From: Lysobacterales bacterium
GTDB taxonomy: Bacteria; Pseudomonadota; Gammaproteobacteria; Xanthomonadales; SZUA-38
Direction: 5' to 3'
DNA length: 64,000 nucleotides
Assembly (NCBI GenBank): GCA_028285525.1
Contig: JANQOZ010000082.1
Coordinates: 30,101-94,100 of the forward strand
The first letter of the stretch is position 1, and the number at the start of each line of letters is the position of its first letter. This document shows positions 18,728 through 27,075 of this stretch, piece by piece. A model generated the notes under the pieces. It saw nothing but the letters and a program-made list of their open reading frames with translations. It ran no database searches and had not been told where the DNA came from. The translations under genes were made by a program, and so were the position numbers.

Positions 18728-19468
18728 TTATACCGTCAGGGTTTGTACCAACCGAGGCAGAACTTCACCTGCGGGCCCCAGCAGCGCGGCGTCGCAGTGC
18801 GGACTCAGGGGCGTTTGGGCCGGATTGATTTCGATCAGGAAAGCACCGGCACGCTTGGCGACCAGCGGCAGCGACGCCGCGGGTTCGACCACGGTTGAGG
18901 TGCCGGCTGAGATGAACACGTCGCTGGCTTCAGCAATCTCGAAGGCCCGCTCCAGGGCGACGCCGGGCAGCGCCTCGCCGAACCAGACCACGCCGGGGCG
19001 ACAAAGGCCGTTGGGATGGTGCGGGGAGGGTGGCGGCAGCGCCGTCTGCGTTGCCAGGTAGCTGTCCTCGACCGCTTTCCCGGTTCGGTGGCACAGCGTT
19101 CGCATAATGCTGCCGTGCAGTTCGATCACGTCCCGCGCGCCGCCGCGCTGATGCAGGCCGTCCACGTTCTGCGTGACGATGTGGGTGGTCTTGAGCTGCT
19201 GCAGCGCGGCGAGCGCGACGTGCCCCGCGTTGGGCTCAGCGTTGGCCACCTGCTCCCGCCGCCACGCGTACCACTTCCACACCAGCTCGGGATCGCGCTC
19301 GAACGCTTCGGGCGTGGCGAGGTCCTCGGGACGGAACTGCGACCAGAGACCCGTCTGGGCGTCCCGGAAGGTGGCGATGCCGCTCTCCGCGGACACGCCT
19401 GCGCCCGTCAATACGCCGATGCTGCGAGCGTCCTTCAGCGCCCGCGCAACCGCTTCGGAAATTCTCAT
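18728..19468 (-). CDS. NAD-dependent protein deacylase, SIRT5/CobB-type sirtuin with reduced zinc site
   Basis: 246 residues from MRISEAVARALKDA (19468), which overlaps the stop of the upstream VWA gene by four bases. NAD-binding motifs GAGVSAESGIATFRD and QNVDGLHQRGG and the catalytic H118 are intact. Y67 and R70 (WYAWR) form the Y-x-x-R pair that marks desuccinylase/demalonylase-type sirtuins. Unusually, the small domain keeps only C126 (LCHRTG) and C156 (GLCRPG) where two Cys pairs normally bind zinc; H150 and H151 are nearby. The sirtuin call is firm, acyl preference is inferred. Confidence 0.88.
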   Translation of the reverse strand: MRISEAVARALKDARSIGVLTGAGVSAESGIATFRDAQTGLWSQFRPEDLATPEAFERDPELVWKWYAWRREQVANAEPNAGHVALAALQQLKTTHIVTQNVDGLHQRGGARDVIELHGSIMRTLCHRTGKAVEDSYLATQTALPPPSPHHPNGLCRPGVVWFGEALPGVALERAFEIAEASDVFISAGTSTVVEPAASLPLVAKRAGAFLIEINPAQTPLSPHCDAALLGPAGEVLPRLVQTLTV

Positions 19469-20643
19469 CGGAGGGCTTTGATCGCGTTGTCTAGACCGCT
19501 CAAGGTGAGCGGAAACATGCGGTCTTCCATGATTTCGCGCGTCATCTTGACGGAGGGGGTGTATTCCCAGCGCTGCACGGGTTCGGGGTTCAGCCAGACG
19601 GCTTTGCGGTAGTGCTCGAGCAGGCGTCGGATCCACACGGCGCCAGCCTCCTCATTCCAGTGCTCGACGGAGCCTCCCGGATAGCTGATTTCGTAGGGGC
19701 TCATGGTGGCATCGCCGACAAAGATCAGCTTGTAGTCGGGGCCAAACTTGTGCAGCACCTCCATCAGTCCGATCCGCTCGTTGTGGCGCCGGTGATTGTC
19801 CTTCCAGAAGCTCTCGTAGGTGAAGTTGTGGAAGTAAAAGTACTCCATGTGCTTGAACTCGCTGCGCGCGGCGGAGAAGAGCTCTTCGCAGATGCGCACG
19901 TGGTCGTCCATCGAGCCGCCCACGTCCAGACACAGCAGCACCTTGATCGCGTTGTGCCGCTCGGGAACCATCTTGATGTCGAGCAGGCCGCCGTTGCGGG
20001 CGGTGCTGCGGATGGTGTCGTCGAGGTCCAGCTGATCCTGGGCTCCCTCACGAGCGAAGCGTCGGAGCTTGCGCAGCGCCACCTTGATGTTGCGGGTGCC
20101 GAGCTGCACCGAATCATCGAGGTTGCGGAACTCGCGTTTGTCCCACACCTTGACCGCACGCCGGTGACGGCTGCGGTCCTGGCCGATCCGCACACCCTCG
20201 GGGTTGTAGCCGTAGGCGCCGAAGGGCGAGGTGCCGGCGGTGCCGATCATCTTGCTGCCGCCCTGATGGCGCTTCTCCTGCTTCTCAAGGCGCTCGCGCA
20301 GCGCTTTCATCAGTTCTTCGAAGCCGCCCATGGCCTCGATCTGCCGGCGCTGCTCTTCCGTCAGATCGAGCTCAGCCTGGCGACGCAGCCACTCCTCCGG
20401 CAGCTCGGTGGTGCCGAGCTTGGCGAAGGCGGATTCGATGCCGCGAAAGTGTGCCGCAAACACCTGGTCGAAACGGTCGAAGTGGGTTTCGTCTTTGATC
20501 AGGCACGACCGCGCGAGATAGTAAAAGTCATCGATGCTGTGACCGGCCACGCCGAGCTTCATCGACTCATGCAGCGTCAGAAGCTCCGTGATCGAGCACT
20601 TCAGGCCCGCATCGCGCAGCATAAAAAAGAACTTCAGCAGCAT
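19465..20643 (-). CDS. CoxE-like VWA domain protein
   Basis: 392 residues. An N-terminal helical region (LLTLHESMKLGV...DDFYYLARSCLIKDETHFDRFD) leads to a C-terminal VWA domain with the metal-ion-dependent adhesion motif DVGGSMD. Such proteins work with MoxR AAA+ ATPases to remodel or insert cofactors into target complexes, as with CO dehydrogenase. It overlaps the MoxR gene by one base and the sirtuin by four. No obvious client enzyme is nearby. Confidence 0.88.
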   Translation of the reverse strand: MLLKFFFMLRDAGLKCSITELLTLHESMKLGVAGHSIDDFYYLARSCLIKDETHFDRFDQVFAAHFRGIESAFAKLGTTELPEEWLRRQAELDLTEEQRRQIEAMGGFEELMKALRERLEKQEKRHQGGSKMIGTAGTSPFGAYGYNPEGVRIGQDRSRHRRAVKVWDKREFRNLDDSVQLGTRNIKVALRKLRRFAREGAQDQLDLDDTIRSTARNGGLLDIKMVPERHNAIKVLLCLDVGGSMDDHVRICEELFSAARSEFKHMEYFYFHNFTYESFWKDNHRRHNERIGLMEVLHKFGPDYKLIFVGDATMSPYEISYPGGSVEHWNEEAGAVWIRRLLEHYRKAVWLNPEPVQRWEYTPSVKMTREIMEDRMFPLTLSGLDNAIKALR

Positions 20644-21494
20644 CAGGAGCGGTTGCGGCGATCCAGAAACACGAGCTGCTCAAACAGATGGACGTCCTGC
20701 TCGTTTTTCAGCAACGCGCCATAGAGCGGCGGGATTGCGCTCCGCTTGTCGTCGGTACGGAGCGCTTCGGGCGGTATGTCCTCAGCCAGCAGCAGCTTGA
20801 TCCAGTCCAGGAGCTCTGAGGTGCTCGGCTTTTTCTTGAGACCCGGAACGTCGCGCAGCTTGTAGAAGGCGTTCAGCGCCTCGTTCAGCAGCTCTTTCTT
20901 CAGGCCCGGGTAGTGCAGCTCCACAATCTGCTTCATCGTGTCTGCATCGGGGAACTGGATGTAATGAAAAAAGCAGCGGCGCAGGAAGGCGTCCGGCAGC
21001 TCCTTTTCATTGTTGCTTGTGATGATCACGATAGGCCGCTGCCGAGCCTTGACCGTCTGCTGGGTTTCATAGACGTAGAACGACATCTGGTCGAGCTCAA
21101 GGAGCAGATCGTTGGGGAACTCGATGTCGGCCTTGTCGATTTCGTCGATCAGCAGCACCGGCTGCTCCTCCTGATCGAAGGCTTCCCAAAGCTTGCCGCG
21201 CACGATGTAGTTGCTGATGTCGTGGACCTTGTCGTCACCGAGCTGGCTGTCGCGCAGGCGCGCAACCGCGTCGTACTCGTAGAGCCCCTGCTGGGCTTTG
21301 GTGGTGGACTTGATGTGCCACTGGATCAGGTCTTTCCCCAGCGACTGCGCTACCTCGTAGGCGAGCTGGGTCTTGCCGGTGCCGGGCTCACCTTTTACCA
21401 GAATGGGTCGCTGCAGGGTGACCGCGGCGTTGACCGCCATTTTCAGGTCTTCGGTGACGACGTAGCGGTCGGTGGTTTCAAAACGTTCTGACAT
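20643..21494 (-). CDS. MoxR-family AAA+ ATPase
   Basis: 283 residues with Walker A GEPGTGKTQ, Walker B VLLIDEIDKAD, sensor 1 IVIITSNNEKELPDAFLRRC and the MoxR-type lid. The acidic linker before the lid (LNEALNAFYKLRDVPGLKKKPSTSELLDW) is typical of the family. It is first in the operon moxR, VWA, sirtuin, and possibly tdh-kbl. It is presumed to power a chaperone-like activity with the VWA partner. Confidence 0.9.
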   Translation of the reverse strand: MSERFETTDRYVVTEDLKMAVNAAVTLQRPILVKGEPGTGKTQLAYEVAQSLGKDLIQWHIKSTTKAQQGLYEYDAVARLRDSQLGDDKVHDISNYIVRGKLWEAFDQEEQPVLLIDEIDKADIEFPNDLLLELDQMSFYVYETQQTVKARQRPIVIITSNNEKELPDAFLRRCFFHYIQFPDADTMKQIVELHYPGLKKELLNEALNAFYKLRDVPGLKKKPSTSELLDWIKLLLAEDIPPEALRTDDKRSAIPPLYGALLKNEQDVHLFEQLVFLDRRNRS

Positions 21495-21549
21495 AGGGTT
21501 TGCGAGCTTCCGGTGATTTGATCAGTCGAGCATTGGGACACGGGGGCGT

Positions 21550-21568
21550 GCGGGCCGTCAAGGCCCGC
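21550..21568. terminator. Strong GC hairpin downstream of metY
   Basis: The stem GCGGGCC/GGCCCGC is perfect with loop GTCAA. It lies 27 bases after the metY stop on the reverse strand, in the gap before the moxR start. No T tract follows on either strand, so it may be a Rho-assisted terminator or 3'-end stabiliser. Confidence 0.4.
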
Positions 21569-21594
21569 CGCCGGTCGTCAGATGAGGCGTCTGG

Positions 21595-22866
21595 TCAGCA
21601 GTGTTCCAGCGCCTGATCGATGTCCTGGATGATGTCGTCGATGTGCTCAATCCCCACAGAAATACGCACGAGGTCTTCGCTGACCCCGGCCTTGGCGAGC
21701 TCCTCTTCGTTGAGCTGTCGGTGGGTGGTTGAAGCCGGGTGACAGGCCAGCGACTTGGCGTCTCCGATGTTGACCAGCCGGACGATCAGGTTCAGGGCGT
21801 CGATAAACTTTGTTCCGGCTTCTCGGCCGCCCTTCAGCCCGAAAGTGAGGATGCCCGAGGCTTTACCGCTGGTGTACTGCTGCGTTCTGCCGTGATGCGG
21901 ATGATCGGGCAGCCCGGCATAGCGGACCCAGCCGACCTTGTCGTGAGACTTCAGATGATTGGCCACCGCCAGGGCGTTCTCGCAGTGTTTGTCCATGCGC
22001 AGCGGCAGCGTTTCAATGCCCTGCAGCACCAGGAAGCTGTTGAAGGGTGAAATTGCCGCGCCCATGTTGCGCAGCGGTACGACTCGCGCGCGGCCGATAA
22101 ACGCGGCCTCGCCGAGCGCCTCAGCGTAGACGACACCGTGATAGGACGGGTCCGGCTCGTTGAACTTCGGAAAGCGCTCAGCGTGGTCTGCCCAGGGGAA
22201 CTTGCCGGAGTCGATCAGCACGCCGCCGATGGTGGTGCCGTGACCGCCGAGGTATTTGGTCAGCGAATGGATCACGATGTCCGCGCCGTGCTCAAACGGG
22301 CGGCACAGGTACGGGGAGGGGACCGTGTTGTCGACGATCAGCGGGGCACCGCCCTGGTGTGCGATGTCGGCCAGCGCACTCAGGTCCATCACGTCGCCGG
22401 CCGGGTTGCCGATCGACTCACAGAACACCGCCTTGGTGCGCGCGTCCATTGCGGCCGCCAGCGCGGCGTGGTCGTCAGCGTCGACGAACCTCACTTCGAT
22501 CCCGAAGTTTGGCAGCGTGTGGGCAAACAGGTTGTAGGTGCCGCCGTAGAGCGACGCGGTTGACACGATGTTGTCCCCGTTTTCGGCCACAGTCATGATC
22601 GCGGCCGTAATGGCCGCCATGCCGGAACCGAAGGCCAGCGCACCCACGCCGCCTTCCATGGCCGTCAGGCGCTGCTCCAGAACGTCGGTGGTGGGGTTCA
22701 TGATCCGGGTATAAATGTTGCCCTGAACCTTCAGGTCAAACAGGTCTGCCCCGTGCTGGGTATCGTCAAACGCGTAGGACGTGGTTTGATAAACCGGTAC
22801 CGCTACCGCGTTGGTTGTGGGGTCAGGCTGATAGCCGCCGTGGATGGCCAGGGTTTCGATCTTCAT
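21595..22866 (-). CDS. metY: O-acetyl/O-succinylhomoserine sulfhydrylase (MetY-like)
   Basis: 423 residues, Cys/Met-metabolism PLP enzyme. The PLP lysine lies in IHSLTKYLGGHGTTIGG; ETxAIHGG-type start (ETLAIHGGYQPDPTTNAV) and YTRIMNPTTDVLEQRL are family blocks. The ~425-residue length and the YTRIMNPT block favour the sulfhydrylase MetY over cystathionine gamma-synthase. It makes homocysteine from an O-acyl-homoserine and sulfide, with the acyl ester coming from the overlapping metX. Confidence 0.92.
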   Translation of the reverse strand: MKIETLAIHGGYQPDPTTNAVAVPVYQTTSYAFDDTQHGADLFDLKVQGNIYTRIMNPTTDVLEQRLTAMEGGVGALAFGSGMAAITAAIMTVAENGDNIVSTASLYGGTYNLFAHTLPNFGIEVRFVDADDHAALAAAMDARTKAVFCESIGNPAGDVMDLSALADIAHQGGAPLIVDNTVPSPYLCRPFEHGADIVIHSLTKYLGGHGTTIGGVLIDSGKFPWADHAERFPKFNEPDPSYHGVVYAEALGEAAFIGRARVVPLRNMGAAISPFNSFLVLQGIETLPLRMDKHCENALAVANHLKSHDKVGWVRYAGLPDHPHHGRTQQYTSGKASGILTFGLKGGREAGTKFIDALNLIVRLVNIGDAKSLACHPASTTHRQLNEEELAKAGVSEDLVRISVGIEHIDDIIQDIDQALEHC

Positions 22867-23894
22867 TGAGGTTCTTGCTCCGTTGCTGCGTCATTGCTGA
22901 GCACGTCCGTCAGCCATTGGCTGACGGCGTCACTCTCTTTCAAAAAAGCGTCGTGTCCGTAGAGCGTTGGCAGCTCCGTGAGTTTCGATGGTCCGACCAG
23001 CCGCTGGGCGAGTTCCCGCATGAGCGGCGGTGGCGCGACAAAGTCATCCTCGAACGCCAAAAGCGCTACGGGGAGCTGGATGTCTTCGGGCTCGAGATCC
23101 AGCAGATCGATTGACGTGGACAGGGTGAGGTAGGCATCGGGATGAAAGTCCCGCGCAAACTGGTGCCCGCGGGCAAACAGGTATTCTTCCACCTCAAAGC
23201 CCACCGGCTCACCGGGTCGAGGCTGGCGCGAAAAGCGCTCCTCAAATTCCCGGTTGGAACGATACGTGGACATGCCGATGGCTCGGGACAAACGCAGCCC
23301 GGCGGCGCTGTCGCCCAGCTCGGCGCAGGCGCGAACCGCTTCGCGCTGCACGCAGCGCAGAGCCGTAGCCATCGCCGGCGGCCGGTGTGCTGCGCCGAGG
23401 ATGGCCACCCGTTCACAGCGGTCAGCGAAGCGGCGGGCAAACTCCAGAGCCACCATGCCGCCATAGGAAGCGCCGACAAAACAGGTCAGCTGCTCAACCT
23501 CCAAATAGTCCAGTAGCAAAGCGACGCAGGCGGCCTGATCAGCAGGCGCCACGGTTCGCGGCCAGCCGGTGCTGTTGCGCGGCCCGCTGGTCTCGCCATT
23601 GCCGCCAAGGAAGTCGATGCCGATCACCCGCAGCCGCGTCGTATCCAGGGCTTTACCCTCACCAACCACGGGCTCCCACCAGCCGGGTGAGGGATCGGCG
23701 TCGTGGCTGCCGGCGTGGCGGGTGGCCGAGATGCCGCCCATGACAACGACAGCCGGCGCGTCGGCTGGCCCGACACACTCATAGCTGATCGTGAGGTCTA
23801 AGAGCTGCTCGCCGGAGTCGAGACGCAGCTGTCCTGCGTTCAGGACTTCACGGGTGGCGCCCGGGGCGCAAGATGGAATTTCGGTCTGGCTCAT
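22863..23894 (-). CDS. metX: Homoserine O-acyltransferase (MetX type)
   Basis: 343 residues, alpha/beta hydrolase fold, from ATG 23894 (MSQTEIPS). The nucleophile is Ser in GASYGGM, with a distal Asp in FEDDF and His in LYGHDAFLKE. The block GGISATRHAG is the form seen in MetX proteins of Xanthomonas-like bacteria, some of which use succinyl-CoA. Whether the donor is acetyl- or succinyl-CoA cannot be settled by eye. It overlaps metY by four bases. Its start codon lies inside the P1 helix of a SAM-I riboswitch, so high SAM should shut off translation. Confidence 0.92.
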   Translation of the reverse strand: MSQTEIPSCAPGATREVLNAGQLRLDSGEQLLDLTISYECVGPADAPAVVVMGGISATRHAGSHDADPSPGWWEPVVGEGKALDTTRLRVIGIDFLGGNGETSGPRNSTGWPRTVAPADQAACVALLLDYLEVEQLTCFVGASYGGMVALEFARRFADRCERVAILGAAHRPPAMATALRCVQREAVRACAELGDSAAGLRLSRAIGMSTYRSNREFEERFSRQPRPGEPVGFEVEEYLFARGHQFARDFHPDAYLTLSTSIDLLDLEPEDIQLPVALLAFEDDFVAPPPLMRELAQRLVGPSKLTELPTLYGHDAFLKESDAVSQWLTDVLSNDAATEQEPQ

Positions 23895-23997
23895 TTCTCG
23901 GTGGAAGTTCCCCGCAGGAGTTGGCACCAGAGCTACAACGTAGCAGGTTGCCCCAGCTTCAAAGGGCCTGTCCCTCAGCTGGTCTTAATGAGGACCG
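23882..23997 (-). promoter_or_regulatory. SAM-I (S-box) riboswitch with the metX start codon inside P1
   Basis: The reverse strand carries the S-box core: GAGGGACAGGCCC (P2 with the kink-turn side and pseudoknot loop), TTGAAGC, GGGCAACC, and GGTGCCAACTCCTGC (P3). P2 pairs CCAGCT with AGCTGG. A small P4 can form from CGGGG and CCACCG. J4/1 reads AGAA. P1 pairs CGGTC-CTCATT (23997-23987) with AATGAG-CCA-GACCG (23895-23882), and AATGAG contains the metX ATG (23894-23892). So the ligand-bound fold would bury the start codon directly, without a separate expression platform. Core motifs are seen; SAM binding is family knowledge. Confidence 0.9.
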
Positions 23998-23999
23998 GG

Positions 24000-24028
24000 A
24001 TCGTGGCAGGAACGGGCAGGGGGGTCAA
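24000..24028 (-). promoter_or_regulatory. Candidate promoter for metX-metY
   Basis: On the reverse strand TTGACC (24028-24023) and CACGAT (24005-24000) are 17 bases apart. Transcription would start at about 23994, close to the 5' side of riboswitch P1. The -35 is good, the -10 is weak. Confidence 0.4.
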
Positions 24029-24134
24029 GCCTTATGAAGTTTGGTGCGGCGCCGTTGGTCGCGAACCGGACATTCGTAACAGCAGCGTCACGCGGCATTC
24101 GCTACAGTACGAACATCAACAAGGTGCTCCCCCG

Positions 24135-24869
24135 CTGCTACCCATACGCGACGACAATCCGACGATCCTGACGCCTTTCGTGACGGTGGCGCTGATCGTC
24201 GTCAACGTGCTGGTGTGGCTCGGGCTGCAGCAGGCCGGCCGCGAGCCCGGCCTGTCGGTGTCGATCTGCACCCTGGGGCTGATTCCCGCTGACGTCCTGG
24301 GCCTGCGCCCCAGCGGCCCGATTGTCTGTCCGATCGAGGGCGGCGGCTGGGTGACGGTCATCAGCAGCATGTTCATGCACGGCAGCTGGATGCATATTCT
24401 TGGCAACCTGTGGTTCCTGTGGATCTTCGGGAACAACGTGGAAGACGCGATGGGGCACGGCCGCTTTCTGCTGTTCTACGTGCTGTGCGGCATCGCGGCA
24501 GCCGCCGCCCAGGCCGTGGCAGATCCGGGATCCGCGGTGCCGATGGTCGGCGCCTCGGGCGCCATCGGCGGCGTGATGGGGGCGTATATCGTTCTCTACC
24601 CCAGGGTGAACGTGCACATCCTGTTTTTTGTCACGACCATCGCCGTACCGGCCGTGCTGATGCTGGGCTACTGGCTGCTGCTGCAGCTGCTGGGTGGATT
24701 CGGCAGCGGCGGCGCTGGCGGGGTGGCGTTTTGGGCGCATGTCGGCGGTTTTGCGGCCGGAGCGCTGCTGGTGCTGGCGTTCAAGGACGACAGGCTACTG
24801 GCCCGCCATCCGTACTACGGCTGGCGGCAGCAGCGCCTGCCGACCCGAAGCTGGCGCCGAATTCGCTAG
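24135..24869 (+). CDS. Rhomboid family intramembrane serine protease (probable CTG start)
   Basis: About 244 residues with six membrane helices. Active-site Ser is in GASGAIGGVMGAY and the catalytic His in HVGGFAAGALL; SMFMHGSWMHILGNLWFL is the L1/TM2 block. Family members typically begin (M)LPIRDDNPT. Here that sequence is preceded by CTG (24135), eight bases after AAGGTG, and there is no ATG, GTG or TTG nearby in frame. The alternatives, ATG 23988 or GTG 23901, would add 49 to 78 unlike residues across the metX riboswitch on the other strand. Fold is firm, start is inferred. Confidence 0.85.
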   Translation: MLPIRDDNPTILTPFVTVALIVVNVLVWLGLQQAGREPGLSVSICTLGLIPADVLGLRPSGPIVCPIEGGGWVTVISSMFMHGSWMHILGNLWFLWIFGNNVEDAMGHGRFLLFYVLCGIAAAAAQAVADPGSAVPMVGASGAIGGVMGAYIVLYPRVNVHILFFVTTIAVPAVLMLGYWLLLQLLGGFGSGGAGGVAFWAHVGGFAAGALLVLAFKDDRLLARHPYYGWRQQRLPTRSWRRIR

Positions 24870-26530
24870 TGACTGGCAGCAGCGTCGATACCGATACCCA
24901 GCTCAGAACGAATGCGCTGACTCTCGAAGCGCTCCCGCTCCTGCGCCGCGCTCGCGCTCTTGTCCGTCACCGAGAATAACCAGATGCACAGAGCGGTGAC
25001 GGGCAGCGTAGCGATTGTTGGATAGGTGTAGGGGAACCACGGCTTCTCAAAGCCGAGAATGCTGACCATCACGCCGGGCCCGGCCACGATCAACGCCACC
25101 GAGAAGACCAGGCCGATGATGCTCGATAGGACTACGCCCCGCGTCGTGAGTCCCCGCCAGTACATTGCGGCGATCAGCACCGGCGCGTTGACGCTCGCCG
25201 AGACCGCCAGCGCAAAGGTGGTGACAAAGGCGATGTTCTGGTTTTCAAAGGCGAGCCCAAGGAACACTCCGAGCACGCCGATCACCACCACCGATGTGCG
25301 CATGATCACGAGCTCGGTCTTTTCCGAATGAGCACTTCCGGCAAACGTCTTGTAGAGGTCGTGGGCGATGGTGGCAGCGCCGGACAGCGTCAGGCCGGCG
25401 ACAACCGCCAGAATGGTGGCAAAGGTGACCGCCGCCATGAAGCCGAGCAGCAGGTTGCCGCCGACAAACTGGGCGACGTGTACGGCGACCATGTTGCCGC
25501 CGCCAAGCAGGTTTCCGGCGGTATCGTAGAACGAATCGGGATTCTCGATCAGTATGGAGACGGCACCAAAGCCGATCACGATCACCATCAGGTAAAACAG
25601 GCTCATGATGCAGATCGCCACAAACGAGGACTGGCGAGCCGCAGCCGCGTCTTTCACCGTAAACATGCGCATGAGGACGTGGGGCAGGCCGATAAAGCCA
25701 AACAGCATGGTGAGTCCCAACGAGAGGCCGCCGAGCGGGTCGGCCATCCAGTTGCCGGGAGCCAGGAGCTGGGCGCCGCGTGGATGGTTCTCGGTGGCCC
25801 GCGTAAACACTTCGCTCAGCGAGAAATCAAAGTAGCGCAAGACCAGCACACAGGTGAGCACGCCCCCGGCGATCAGCAGGATCGCCTTGATCAGCTGCAC
25901 CCAGGTGGTTGCCAGCATGCCGCCCAGGCTGACGTAGATGATCATCAGGGCGCTCACCGTGATGACCGCATACAGGTAGTCGAGCCCAAACAGAAGCTGG
26001 ATAAGCTTGCCGGCGCCGACGAGCTGGCCGATCAGGTAGAACAGAATCACCGCGAGCGAGGCAATGCTGATCACCAGCCGCACCGGTTTGGGCGAGAGCC
26101 GGAACGACACCACGTCCACCAGGGTAAAGCGGCCGAGATTGCGAAGCCGCTCCGCGATGATGAACAGGATGACGGGCCAGCTGCCCATCACGCCGATGAT
26201 CAGCAGGTTGCCGTCCAGACCAAACGCGAAGAGCGCGCTGGTAATGCCGAGGAATGATGCGGCTGAGATGAAGTCCCCCGCAATCGCTGTACCGTTTTGC
26301 CAAGCTGAGATACCGCCGCCGGCCACGTACAGATCGCTGGCTGAGCGGCTTCGCTTGGCGGCCCAGACGGTGATCAGCAGCGTCACCAGCACGAAGGTTA
26401 AGAACATGGTGATCGCCGCCTGATTCAGCGGCTGCTTGTCGGCGCTGCCGGTGATCCCCTCGGCCGCCAGGGTGACGTCGGCGGCAAGCAAAGCGAGGAG
26501 TGCGGCGAAGAGGACGATCCATCGATTCAT
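24866..26530 (-). CDS. actP: Cation/acetate symporter ActP
   Basis: 554 residues, sodium:solute symporter family, with a signal-peptide-like first helix (MNRWIVLFAALLALLAADVTLA). It shares with E. coli ActP the stretches FLGITSALFAFGLDGN, WPVILFIIAERLRNLGRFTL, GGMLATTWVQLIKAILL, LPHVLMRMFTVKDA and FENQNIAF. It imports acetate and similar short acids. The DUF485 partner YjcH lies just upstream with a four-base overlap. An in-frame ATG at 26602 lies inside that gene and was not chosen. Confidence 0.93.
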   Translation of the reverse strand: MNRWIVLFAALLALLAADVTLAAEGITGSADKQPLNQAAITMFLTFVLVTLLITVWAAKRSRSASDLYVAGGGISAWQNGTAIAGDFISAASFLGITSALFAFGLDGNLLIIGVMGSWPVILFIIAERLRNLGRFTLVDVVSFRLSPKPVRLVISIASLAVILFYLIGQLVGAGKLIQLLFGLDYLYAVITVSALMIIYVSLGGMLATTWVQLIKAILLIAGGVLTCVLVLRYFDFSLSEVFTRATENHPRGAQLLAPGNWMADPLGGLSLGLTMLFGFIGLPHVLMRMFTVKDAAAARQSSFVAICIMSLFYLMVIVIGFGAVSILIENPDSFYDTAGNLLGGGNMVAVHVAQFVGGNLLLGFMAAVTFATILAVVAGLTLSGAATIAHDLYKTFAGSAHSEKTELVIMRTSVVVIGVLGVFLGLAFENQNIAFVTTFALAVSASVNAPVLIAAMYWRGLTTRGVVLSSIIGLVFSVALIVAGPGVMVSILGFEKPWFPYTYPTIATLPVTALCIWLFSVTDKSASAAQERERFESQRIRSELGIGIDAAASH

Positions 26531-26850
26531 GACCGCTGCTCTCCGAACTCGGCCTCGGCGATCAGCGCCTTGAGGTTTGGGTCGTAGGCGCGATTGGCCC
26601 ACCAGATGTAATAGCCGGAGATCAGCGGCGCCATGATGACGAGCCCAATGGTGATCAGCAGGCCCACGTTCATTGCCGTTTCGCCCACCATGGTCGACAT
26701 GAGCGGTCGCGCGTAGCCCATCATCAGCACGTAGACGAGGTAGACCGCAATATTGAAAAGCGTCAGGCCCACGGCAACCCTGCGACGTTTGCCGGCCAGG
26801 GTACGATAGCGATCGGATTCCATCAGCGCGTGGGCGCGAGCGTTGTCCAT
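26527..26850 (-). CDS. yjcH: DUF485 membrane protein (YjcH-like)
   Basis: 107 residues with two membrane helices (VAVGLTLFNIAVYLVYVLMM and VGLLITIGLVIMAPLISGYYIWW). The family is found almost always with acetate/solute symporters, as here with actP. It is thought to aid the symporter, but its role is not well defined. Confidence 0.9.
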   Translation of the reverse strand: MDNARAHALMESDRYRTLAGKRRRVAVGLTLFNIAVYLVYVLMMGYARPLMSTMVGETAMNVGLLITIGLVIMAPLISGYYIWWANRAYDPNLKALIAEAEFGEQRS

Positions 26851-26936
26851 TGTGTCTCCTCAGTGCCGCTGCGACGGGCGGCTTTGTTGTTGTTTTACCC
26901 GGGTCGGCGCAGGGTGCCTTTCAGCGTGCAGTCGTA

Positions 26937-26980
26937 ATTGAATGAATATTCAATTGAATTGTAAAGCACAAATGCGCTAC
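26937..26980 (+). promoter_or_regulatory. MarR operator/promoter region, motif shared with the iorA promoter
   Basis: Two overlapping palindromes lie here: ATTGAAT-GAAT-ATTCAAT (26937-26954) and ATTCAATTGAAT (26948-26959). They are followed by AATTGAATTGTAAAGCACAA (26952-26971), 17 of whose 20 bases recur at 36782-36801 upstream of iorA. The site lies 96 bases before the marR gene and 87 bases before yjcH on the other strand, so either direction could be controlled. Confidence 0.55.
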
Positions 26981-27075
26981 GCTCAGAGCCGTCAGCAGGT
27001 GCAGTCGAACGTCCAGTTCGCTGACACCGTCGGATTGTACCTGTTGTCGCACGACAGTGAGGGAAGGGACGGGAG

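Noticed and set aside
26867..27075. SAM- or other riboswitch ahead of the forward MarR
   Set aside because: Only palindromic operator sequence is seen; no conserved riboswitch core.
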